A stretch of DNA of 64,000 bases from Branchiostoma belcheri (taxonomy: Eukaryota; Chordata; Leptocardii; Amphioxiformes; Branchiostomatidae), in NCBI RefSeq assembly GCF_001625305.1, contig NW_017802602.1, positions 1,482,168 through 1,546,167 on the forward strand, in the 5' to 3' direction. Every line of letters begins with the position of its first letter. Within the stretch, counting starts at the first letter, position 1. Both the position numbers and the translations under genes were made by a program. A model generated the notes under the pieces. It was not told the origin of the DNA. It made no database searches and was given only the letters and a program-made list of their open reading frames with translations. Positions 39,741-50,400 of this stretch are shown in pieces.

Positions 39741-40879
39741 GACATGACAGACCATGACAGCTTCGAAAGTGACACGTTCGGTGTGAGGGCCAAATTCCGG
39801 GACACCTAGCAAGTTTACGATCGTAGACATTCCTCTGAAACTATCGTGACAATGTGAGGACATAAAGTTCTATAAAAAGATGTGAAAACCAAAAGCCAAA
39901 CAAACTTACTCAATCTTTTTGTCTTGTCATCTCTCATTGTGTTTTCAGTTTTATTAATTGATATTCGTTTCGCAGTCTTTCTTTCATAAAGGAAGAAAGA
40001 AAGAGAAAGAATGAATCTTTATTGCATAGTCCTGCCTAAATGCAAATGCGACCATAAGTGGTCTATAACATGGGGTATAGAACAATGAAATACTAGATTC
40101 TATATATATATAGCTAACGCTTATACTAAAAGTATATGTATTAAATTTAAAACAACAATGTGTACAATTCTTCATCTACTGTTAATCACTGTTTTCCTTC
40201 TCTCTTCTTGAAACACATGGGAACATCTATAACTGCATATTACGAAATCGAATTACTACTCCCATTGCCCCTGTATGCTTTTAGTTTACATAGCTTAAAA
40301 AGAATTACGGCTGTGACTAAAATAGACGAAAGAGCCAACAGGTCTTATTAACTTATTAAACGGCCCATATCAATGTCTGACCTGAGTCAGGGTAAGGTCT
40401 AGGACGGTATCTAAACCTATCATAGCTGCCGGGTCTGTTTCGTCCTCTCAGTAAGAAACAGAGGAGGTCCGGGACCCCCAGGAGCGTTGGCTAATTTGTA
40501 ACCTGTTCAGGACATGTTACACAGCGTGAAACACGTCAGGGACAAGGTCGATGAAAAATTACTTTATCATGGTAGTTCATCTGTGTTGGTTGTAAGCATA
40601 GTACAATGTTAAACTTTATTCCAACACAAAGAGTAGACAGGGATGTAAACTCCCTGGTATGTTTTTAAAAAAGGACTTTGTATCAAAAGCAGCCACACCG
40701 TGTTTCCTAAAATAACCAAGCGGCCAAGTTTAGGCCGTGAGACCATCCGGCGTAATCTCGGTAATCGGAACAGGCACTTGAACTTTCAAATAAAGCTTCG
40801 GCTTTCTCCGCTAACTCGATCAAGATGGAAACGTACAGGTTTAACGAGATCGAGTTCAGAACGTGGTAGACATGACGCG

Positions 40880-40940
40880 CCGAGAGACAAAAATAGAGAG
40901 CGGGACTAAAAATAGCTGTTTGTCCGACTAAAAATAAATC
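40880..40940. promoter_or_regulatory. Paired MEF2-like sites
   Basis: CTAAAAATAG at 40906-40915 and CTAAAAATAA at 40928-40937, with a related AAAAATAGAG at about 40889. They lie at the edge of a GC-richer block (40700-40940). Confidence 0.35.
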
Positions 40941-42654
40941 AACATGTCTGTACAAACATGGGCAAGTGAGACCCGTGTTGGCAAGGGATCCACTTTGGTA
41001 CCAAAAACCTGTTCCTGTTTTCTTTTAAAGGTGATTGTTTCCCTTCCGTTTCTGAAAAAAAAAGAAGAAGAAAGACGCATCCAATCTGTTAGAACATCCA
41101 TGACTCAAGTCAGTTTGATCTTAAGAAGAAAACTGCTACTCAAGAAACTGGATAGATTTTGAAAACTGACATACATTTCAAGTAAACGTTTCTAGAAGAT
41201 TTTGAAAAGTGTCAGACGTTTCAAACATTTGAAACGTCTGATAACTCCATATCAATGACTTATGCTAGCCCCTGTTGCTTTAGTCATTAGGATATTAAGT
41301 TTTATTCTTTAACTTTCTTCTTGTAATGTTCAATTGACGTTACCATGCATTGCCATACCACGTATAATTAAACGAGATGAATGAATGAAAGGTTTATTGG
41401 CAATTGTCGTGCAATAAAGTTCTATTGATCTTGCAGCATTCCCCTGTGAGTAAAAGGATGTTGACTCCGTAATAGTGAAGATGAGCCATTGACAGTGAGC
41501 ATCACACATGTTCCTACTTACTACAGTAGAAGCCGTGGTAAGTCTCAGGCTGTGACAATAAGACCTTCACTCCCCAGTCAGCCCACATGGGATTAGTACA
41601 AGTTGCTTGTCTCTGGCGTCACCCTCCTCTGGGGAAAAGGTTCACCCCCTACCAGATTCTCAAGGGTTGTTTTCTCTCTGACACTGTCCTATTCCATCTT
41701 AAGCCCTTGTTACACATTCACGACCTTTCCCCGTATTTTTTTTCACGAACAAAAGCCGATCAACAGTAAGAAGATAGTATTTTAGACTTTTCAAACTGGA
41801 CAAAGCCATTACAGTCAGGAGTTAAAACCTTTATGGACCCAGTTTGAAAAGTCTAAAATACTACCTTACTGTTACTACGTACACTGGATGAGTAATCTTC
41901 ACAAACGTACCAACCGACCAGGTTCGGCTGACGTTCTGCCATCTTTAGTATGATTTCTTCACGTTCAATAAACTCTTCGATGACGGTTTAAGGGTGGTCT
42001 TGCTTTTAGGGTTGTTGCTTCGGAATCTAACGTTAATGGGCTCAAATCCCCATCAGTTCCGGCCTATGTTGAGAAAGGAATTTTATTCAAGTTTACTCAC
42101 TCAACTTGATTGTAAAGGATGCTAACAAAGTTTGACGTACTTGTCAAGTTCGATCAATTCGTGATGGGAATCTGGTGTTGCCAGAGACGTATACTGCCTT
42201 TCTGACTGTTTCCTCTTCAATGCGGGACAGGAAAGACTGCAGAAGAAAGCAGACAGTTGCAACAAAGGCTTCGTAACGACTATTTCTCGTCGTCCTTTGT
42301 CTCAAAGATCAAAACTCGGCACGTGTCTTTGGCACGTTGTTGAAATTTTTGAAACATCTTTTCATTTCCACCTGGTACTTCATTTCCATCTGGTCCTTTA
42401 TTGAACTACAAGACTTGAAATCTTCCTGTCGAGGGTTGTTTATTGTTTATTGTCAGTTTGTACTTAAAAACACATGAATGTGTCATGAATTGAGTATAAC
42501 GGATGTGAACCCATGAAACCTAGCTGTTTACACCACCACCTGCTCTTTGATGGTTTACGCATAACGAGAGGAGACAACACTGTTGACAACGCCACATGTT
42601 CCAAGTTCAATCCTCCTGTCTGAACTCATCCTTGTCGACTCTTTCATCTAACGG

Positions 42655-43400
42655 AAGAGGTTTCAGATTTTGCAAAAGAGGATTTCAGCAGCAGATGTGA
42701 GGCAGATCAAAGGGTTGTTGTGTATCATCTCTAACCGACAGCAGATGACTTTGATCCCGATTATGTGCTTCCGTGATTTTGTGAGGAAGTCAGTCTCAGA
42801 ACTGCAAAACACTATTATTTTGCTAGTAGGAGAAGTCAGATTTTCCTTATAGTGAAAAAAATGAAATCATTTTTAACCAACAGCAGATGTCAATGCTACA
42901 GTGATGATCCCGAAAGTGTGTTTCCGTTGCTTTTGTGAGGAAGTCAGTCTCAGAACTGCGCAACACTATAACAGAGAGTTCAGATTTTCCTTCTAGTAAA
43001 AAAATAAGATCATCTTTAACCGACAGCAGATGACTTTGATCCTCGTAGTGTGTTTCCGTTGTTTTTTGAGGAAGTCAGTCTCAGAACTGCGAAACACTAT
43101 AACAGAGAGTTCAGATTTCCCTTCTAGTAAAAAAAATAAGATCATCTTTAACCGACAGCAGATGACTTTGATCCGCTCTAGAGTGTGCTTCCGTGATTTT
43201 GTGAGGAAGTCAGTCTCAGAACTGGAAAAACACTACTAATTTACAAGTAAGAGGGTTCAGATTTTCCTTCCAGTGATAAATGAGACAGAGAGTAGGGGCG
43301 CTAGGGCGGATGTCAGTGATACATTGATGATCCCGGGAGTGTGCTTCCGCTGTTTTGTAAGAAACTGTCCCGGAACTGCAAAATATCACTCGAAGAATCG
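42655..43400. repeat. Tandem array of ~130-145-bp units, five to six copies
   Basis: Units share AACCGACAGCAGATGACTTT, GTGTGCTTCCGTGATTTTGT, GAGGAAGTCAGTCTCAGAAC and GTTCAGATTTTCCTTC. Confidence 0.88.
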
Positions 43401-43611
43401 TTTTTCAATGTCCAAGATTTTTGTTTAGAGACCGACTGATTTTAATTACCAGCAGAGTCCTAGAAAAACTCTAACGTATGGTTTAAAGGCAACAAAGCAC
43501 ACAAACGTTTTCTAAATTCGTTCTTTATCTATGATGTTCGTTGAGGGGTCTGTCAAATTTTGGTGGCCTCATCGTTCGCAGCATCTAGTGAAAGATCATG
43601 GTGTAAGCAAT

Positions 43612-43717
43612 CTTTAAGCAGATCTTTCGGTGGCTGCAAAGAGACAGTATCAAGTTATAGATTTGCCACCAATTCTAACCGAAACGCTTACACCGCCAGA
43701 CATCTGCTTGGAGATTG
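43612..43717. mobile_element. MITE M2 copy
   Basis: CTTTAAGCAGATCTTTCGGT ... GACATCTGCTTGGAGATT. Confidence 0.75.
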
Positions 43718-44032
43718 GGTGCAAGGAGGTCCTGCGCATGCCCGCCTGTCATGTTCTGCTGCTCTCGTGCCCAGGGCGACCGCCATATTGATGATGCAGG
43801 CGCCCTTGGCATACATTCAGTCCCTACCATGTAATGAGTCACGGGGGCATCCTTACAATCAAATCCTGAAACAATGGATAAAATGAAGTGAAATATAATC
43901 GATCTAGTCTCTACCGTACGTAGCCAGACTACCTTTGGTGTATGGCTCGGTGTGCGATGGTACAAATACTTCTAACTGGCCATGCAAGTTGGTGATTCAA
44001 AGTGAATCACCAACTTTCATGGAATGATTGCC

Positions 44033-44207
44033 TAATCTCCAAGCAGATCCCTCTCGGTGGCAAAAAGACAGTATCAAATTGGCCAGGCAGTATCCATTGG
44101 CCAGAGAAGGTCCGCGGCTACCGACGGTTGGTGGGGCTAGCGACAAAAGAACGGCCGTATATAAAAAGGTAACGATCATTCCCCCACAACCTCTGCTTGG
44201 AGAGTAA
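44033..44207. mobile_element. MITE M2 copy
   Basis: TAATCTCCAAGCAGATCC ... CCTCTGCTTGGAGAGTAA; closely related to 13030-13204. Confidence 0.82.
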
Positions 44208-44524
44208 ACTTTCTTGGCCAGATGGCCGGATGGAGGCCTGGTGAACCCCATTCTTGTATAAGCCACGTGCTGAATTACATCATCACCAGGACTCCAGGAC
44301 GAATATAGCATAAGTTGACACACTTATGAAGATCCTAACCAAACAAACCGACCAAACCAAACTTGGAAACAGGGTCAGAGTCCGTCCGGCCGGTCAAGCG
44401 AAAATGGGACAATAACCGCAGGGTCAGTGACAGACGGTGTGACGGCAACAAGGCCAGGGCACGAGTGCGCACCTTGTGTAAGCATGTGTGATGCAACACC
44501 TTATCCTTCACAAGGGTGACTGAA

Positions 44525-44742
44525 TAACCTCTACCAGGCTTCGGGAGGCGGCCGGAAAGAGTAAAAATCGGCCAAATGGAGAGATACTAAGTAACATGCC
44601 AGGGGAGTTTGTCTGCTGGGAGAGAACAGTTTGCCGCACCCGGATGTTCTCTCCCAGCAGACCAACTCCCCCGGCACTGTTATCTCTCTATTTGGCCGAT
44701 TTCTAATCTTTCCAGCCGCCTCCCGAAGCCTGGTAGAGGCTA
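44525..44742. mobile_element. MITE M1 copy with perfect 9-bp target duplication
   Basis: TAACCTCTACCAGGCTTCGG ... CCGAAGCCTGGTAGAGGCTA, flanked by GTGACTGAA on both sides. Confidence 0.92.
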
Positions 44743-45252
44743 GTGACTGAAGTCAATTACGACGACTTCTCTTCATCGAAGAGCCTTGGACCAATATCAG
44801 CGGCAGCAACACCCTTCCCATTATAGCAGCCCGTACTTGTCCTAAAAATGGGGTGTCCTGACCGTATGTCAACCTAAAGTGCGTCATCTGTCAGTAAATG
44901 GCATCTGGATGGATGCTACACCGGAATCTTATTCAACTCCGGAGCCGAACAACCAAATGTCATCGTCTTCGTTATTATATTATCCTCTTCAGAGGTGAAA
45001 AAAGACCAAACAAAAAAAACCTGTATGTGGATTACGCAAACTATCAGGTAAAATAAAAGCCAGACGATGATCGCATGCAAAAGCATTGTGACAGTGTCTG
45101 ACCTGGTATCATGGACATCAGCAAATGGGAGCGGACCAAACTAGACCAGACCAGGCTGGCAGTCACCTTTCACCTACATAGGAGTTCTGAAAAAACGGAC
45201 ACTGCTGACGAAGTGGTGAAGGGGGGGGGGGTTGTACTGATGCTAAAACTGC
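44743..45252. other. Intergenic, nothing recognised
   Basis: Only a run of G (45222) and short chance frames. Confidence 0.5.
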
Positions 45253-45405
45253 TACTCCCCAAGCAGAGGTTGATGGTGAAAGATCGTTTGCTTTTTATGG
45301 CCTTTTATATATGGCCTGTTTGTCGCTACCACCGGTACCACCGACAAAAAAGGGCCGTGTATAAAAAGCAAACAATCTTCCACCATTAACCTCTGCTTTG
45401 AGAGT
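45253..45405. mobile_element. MITE M2-related copy
   Basis: CTCCCCAAGCAGAGGTTGATGG ends match CCATTAACCTCTGCTTTGAG; long palindromic arms. Confidence 0.78.
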
Positions 45406-46379
45406 AAAAACTGCACCGTTTCATGTATTGTCCTGCAAAGTACACTGGAAGGCTACAATGGGGGTATACTTCATCATCATCATCATCATCAACCTAACAA
45501 ACTTCACAGACAAAGCACTTGGCTTGCTGGATAGTCTGACAGCTAAGTGCGAAGGCGTGAAGAAATGTGTGATACTGTTAGAAAATGTAGGTGAACTTTC
45601 CATTCAACGTTATTGCTTTAGAAGTAGACCTGGACAAGATTGGAAAGAAGCAAACTTAGAAAGTGGAAAAGTAGAAAAGGTGACGAAAGTTCTAGCCTCT
45701 ATCAGGCTTAGGGAGGCGGCTGGAAAGAATATAATTTGGCCAAATAGAGAGATAACATGCCAGGGGAGTTGGCACTAGAGAGTACGGTTTGTCTCTATTT
45801 GGTGAATTATACCCCTTCCAGCCGCGTCCCAAAGCCTGGTAGAGGCTACGAAAGTTCATCACAAAGGCAATAGTCTGCCTACCCACCCCGATCTCCAAGT
45901 GGGACCGCCCAACCTGTTCGGCTATCCCGGATGTTCCACGTGCTCCTCCCGTGCACGGTGGCTGCGTGCCCAGAGTAGGCGGGTCCGGCACAGTAGGCCG
46001 ATGACCTGCCGAACTTCACGGACAAATCACTCGGGCTCCCGGGCAGGCTGTTTGACAACTCAGAGCGGAATGTGCGACACTGTAAGATAATGTAGCTCAA
46101 CATTAATCTACAAGCCTTACGGGCAAGGGAGTCTATATATGGGGGCCTGCATGCCCTTTTTCGTAAGGCATAATCATGCCAAAAATCCGTAGGCAGCCTC
46201 ACCAAAAATCAACGTAATTCGTACTAGTACATTAGCCGTAAAGCGTAAAGTCGTAATCAGCTCTGAGTATTTAACTAAATTCGTAATCAGCGCCACCCCC
46301 ACCCCCCATGCAGGCCCTCATATATTGGCCGCCTGTATGAAACCATTGGCCGCCCCAAGCCTTAGTAGGCGTATTTGAT
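45406..46379. other. Intergenic with an M1 insertion and a short internal duplication
   Basis: 45487-45586 and 45996-46090 share AACTTCACAGACAAAGCACT-like sequence in the same order, on both sides of the M1 copy at 45693. 46200-46300 has short CGTAAAGCGTAAAGTCGTAA repeats. No gene supported. Confidence 0.4.
45693..45848. mobile_element. MITE M1 copy with perfect 9-bp target duplication
   Basis: TAGCCTCTATCAGGCTTAGG ... AGCCTGGTAGAGGCTA, flanked by CGAAAGTTC on both sides; short centre. Confidence 0.92.
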
Positions 46380-46608
46380 TAATCTCCAAGCAGACTCTCT
46401 GGGTGGCTGCAACACAGTATCAAATTGGCAAGACAGTATCAAATTGGCCAGGCAGTATCCAATAATATGGGGCTGCAAATGGTTACAGGCGACCAATATA
46501 CCTCACTTGCCCCACAGAATGTGCTTGGATATTAGTAATGGATACTGGCTGGCCGATTTTGATACTGTCTTGTTGTTGCAGCCACCCAAAGATCTGCTTG
46601 GGGATTAG
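46380..46608. mobile_element. Composite MITE M2 copy
   Basis: AATCTCCAAGCAGACTCTCT left, AGATCTGCTTGGGGATTAG right, with an extra internal right end (GAATGTGCTTGGATATTAG) at about 46518, suggesting one element nested in another. Confidence 0.75.
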
Positions 46609-47006
46609 CTAGCTGAACATTATTCCTACAACAACGCTGGTTTTATAGACAATAGATTATAGATTTTTTAGAAGACCCTCGTAGACGATTGGGAAGCGTC
46701 CCGATGCAACGTGCTGTTTGTTATATATTAGTCATGGGGCACAAATGTTCAGGGGTACACATTACAACGTCACTTAACTTCCTCTCTTCCTCGAAGGAAA
46801 AAGGTAAACAAACTCACGCGTCACGTGCGGCGATCCTGCGAGAGAAATACGTTCCCACCGCGCGATTGGCGCAACTTGCCTGACGCCTGGCTCGTCAGAG
46901 TTAAACGTGAAATCTTTGACCCTGCTCGTCATGCCTCCGGTCTTCGCCAAGTGGATCACGCCAGCCAGCAGGTCTTTAAAAGACGATGTCACGTTGTGGG
47001 GCAGTA
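46609..47006. other. Upstream region of P450 gene A
   Basis: Contains GCGATTGGCGC (inverted CCAAT, about 46862). No TATA box recognised. Confidence 0.4.
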
Positions 47007-47106
47007 CAGACGTCTGTAGTACCCACACGAATCGGACGCCTCTACCAAGCAACCAGCACAGACGTCTGTTGTACCAAGAAGAGTCGGACGCCTCTACCAC
47101 GCAAGC
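47007..47106 (+). repeat. 52-bp tandem duplication ending at the P450 A start codon
   Basis: Two copies, each starting CAGACGTCTGT and running through GGACGCCTCTACCA, at 47007-47058 and 47059-47109. They fill the presumed 5'UTR; the second runs into the ATG. Confidence 0.7.
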
Positions 47107-47476
47107 ATGGCTTCTCCGAAACTTCAGACCAGCCCGACTCGGCTGTTCGTCGGTGACACCACGTACGGTCTGGCGCTAGTTCTCGTCGTGCTGTTGGTGT
47201 TCATGAACAAGAAGAGTCGGCGGGCGCTGCGGTTCCCGCCTGGCCCGCCGGCCTGGCCGCTGGTCGGGCACCTGCCGCTTCTGGGCGGGCGGCCGCACGT
47301 CAGGTTCGCCGAGTGGAGCCGGCGGTACGGCCCGGTGCTGGGGGTAAGGCTCGGACCGCAACAGGTGGTCGTGCTGAACGGTTACGCCGCGGTGAGGGAG
47401 GCGCTGGTCACCAAGGCCGAGGTCTTCTCCTCCCGCCCGGACCTGTACCTCATGCGCCTCTTCAGCAACGGCAAAG
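47107..47476 (+). CDS. P450 gene A exon 1
   Basis: ATG at 47107; 370 nt, phase-1 end, donor GTGGGT. Encodes the membrane anchor, FPPGPPAWPLVGHLPLL hinge and the A/B-helix region to FSNGK. Exon 1 of the downstream paralogue is exactly as long. Confidence 0.93.
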
Positions 47477-50400
47477 GTGGGTCTTTTTTTCTCATTCATT
47501 AGAATTGCAAACATCGCAATACAATGCATTGGGTGCCCTGGCAGTCATGGCTGATATCGGGCCACATACATACGCAGCTCACATACGGAGACAGACATAA
47601 GTTTACTCATAATTGTAGGTAGGTCACGAATTTCCCTAGCCTCTACCAGGCTTCGAGAGCGGCTGGAAAGAGTAGTAATTGTTTGTGTACATTTCTGTGT
47701 TATCTTTATGTAGTCGTATATCTTTGTTAATTATTTTATGTTCGATTACGGCGCTTATATAAGTGTAATTAACTTGAGTGCGTCGCCATCGCGTTCTTGT
47801 TTTTCTTTGATGTGCTTTAATAAATAACAAAAGAGTAGAAATTGGCCAAAGAGATTTTTGTGGGGGTTTAAAATATATTACAATGTATATACAAGATGAA
47901 ATATTACTTTGATAATGCCTAGGCCAGCCCTTTATCCTTTAGCCGTGCAAGGCATGTAAGACAAATTCAGTTTACAAGTTAATATGTGCATCGGACATTT
48001 TTGTGTGTTCAATTGAAAATTATTTCACATAAGTGAAGTGATCCACTAAAGGAGTGCATTTATCCCCTCCCCTGGCATGTTATCTGTCTATTTGGCCAGT
48101 TTCTACTCTCTCCAGCCTCTTCCGAAGCCTGGTAGAGATTATTCATTTCCTGACCTAGACATAATTTCGGCTGTCTTCTGTCTGGGCCACATGTAGAAGA
48201 TTTATGGTTGTGTTTCCTGACTTAGGTATGATTGAACCGACATTTGTCGTCAGAGTCAAATAAAAGCTAGGGCGGTGTATTCTCTGACCTAGATAGGTTT
48301 AATCTTTTGCCTGTTGGAGGATTAAGGAAAGGAAAGAAATTCAGTTCAGTTCAGGTTTATGTAAAATTGACTGACATGCCAAATACACAATATCACATGA
48401 AATATGTAGAATTTTCAGTCGCTGTCCTTGATAAGATATTGCATGCCCTGGTAGCAATAGTGCTCGGTGGTGTCCTAGCTCTATCAAAATGTAACGGCGG
48501 ACCATTGCGACTCCAGAGTCGACAGGTTTATTGACTGGCATTTCACATGAAATATGTCGAATTTTTACAGTCACTGTACATGTCCCGGTAGCACTAGTGC
48601 GTAGTGGTCCTCAAAAGTTAATGGCTGATCGTCGCAAATCCCACGTCGTTAGGTTTTATCTAAAATTTGACTGGCATTCCACATACAAAATGTCACATGA
48701 CATATGTCAAAATTTTCACAATCACTGTTCGAGACAACATTTTGCGTGTCCTGGCAGTACTAGTGCGTAGTGGTCTTCAAAACCTAACAGCGGACCGTCG
48801 CAAACCCCAAGTCGACAGGTTTTATCTAAACTTGACTGGCATTTCACATGAAATATGTCGAATTTTCACAATCACTGTATACGTCTGTACTTGATATGAC
48901 TAGGCATGTCCTGGTACCACTAGTGCGTTGTGGTGGTCTGTATCAAAACCTAACCGTTGCAAATCCCAAGTCAACAGTTTTTATATAACATTGACTGGCA
49001 TGCCAAATACATAGTCAGATGAAATATGTCAAATTTTCAGTCACTAGCACTGCATTTGATAAGATTCTGCATGTCCTGGTAGCACTATTGTGGTAGTGTC
49101 AAAGCCCTGTTACGGTGGGCCGTCGCAAATATCGCATGTCGACAGGTGGTAGATGTTAGTTCCGTGTTCAAGGCTCCGTTCGGACCAGCAGAAGTTCAAA
49201 GTCACGTCTGACGTCACCGTAGCCGGACGGGGGTTGCGTTTGACCTTCGCCGCCCGACTTGTCGACAGGGCCGGAAACGTTGGCCGGACAGCTCTGAGCT
49301 CTCAGGTACCTCCCCTGCGGGCCGCGGCTAATTACGACTCTACAGATGGTCGGGATTAGCTGAAGACTCAAGGCGAACTCTGACGAACGAATGTTTAGCT
49401 CTTGTCGTCAGAGTCCGGCTACAAAATTGATGATTTGCTGCCGGGCAGTCCCCCGGCCTTCGGAACCTTTTACTCAAGCCCAACTGACTCCGGCCTTGCC
49501 AGCAATGTTATGTAAAGCGGTGTAACCTTCTCTCGGCAAAACCTTCAACGAGTTTAAAATTAGCGAGTTATCGTTATGTAGCCCTTATTTATAAACAAAA
49601 ACTAGCCGTATGCTCTTTCTCTGTTCATGTCTTATAGTTAAGAAATGTTCACCTTGCAAAGAAATGCTCACCAAACATTACTTCCAGGACATGCAAAATA
49701 TTATCAATGTGGAGCGTAAGATGAAATTGTAGCTTTTATTTCATTGTCAGGGTTCTTTTGTACTTTTGTACTGGTATATTTTCTACACCGGCCAAACTCC
49801 TGAAGTTTGAACACAAGAAGGAAACTCACTATGAATTTTCAGTCGGTTATACATCTGATGAATGTCGACGATTTCAACTGAGAATTCACTTTTGAAGTCC
49901 TTTCTCATGTTGGAACAAACCTAAAGCTCTAGATCTACCAATGCAGATGGGCTTTCATGCGAAGATTAAAGCATGCAATCTCCAAGCAGATCTTTTGGTG
50001 GCTGCAACATATAGTATCAAATTGGCAATATATTGGCAAAGCTTATTAGACTTGGAGTTAGATGATCAAGGGTTCGGTGTAATGTAGCTAGGTTCCGCCC
50101 CGCCGCGTGCCTGCGAAGCTGGTGTGTTACACCGGAGGGCGGTTATACCGGCTATACAGATACAGATACAGAAACTCAACAACTATGTTTTACTCTTGTT
50201 GCCCCAGGAATCGGCCTGGCACCTTACAGCGCCAAGTGGCGAGCCCAGCGCAGGGTGACGGACCGCGCGCTGAGGAACCTGGGAGTCGGCAAACTCAGCT
50301 TCGAGCCCAAGATCATGGAGGAGGTGAGATTCAAGATTCAAGATGTGTTTTTCTTGCATATTCGCAGTGACCCTCTCGGTCACTGAATTGCAAATAATTA

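Larger units (their letters stand above)
38343..42654. other. Gene-poor intergenic stretch with MEF2-like motifs
   Basis: No protein gene supported. LINE-like 3' tails near 39995-40100 (minus) and 41270-41440 (plus). MEF2-like motifs at 39709, 39728, 40906 and 40928. Confidence 0.5.
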
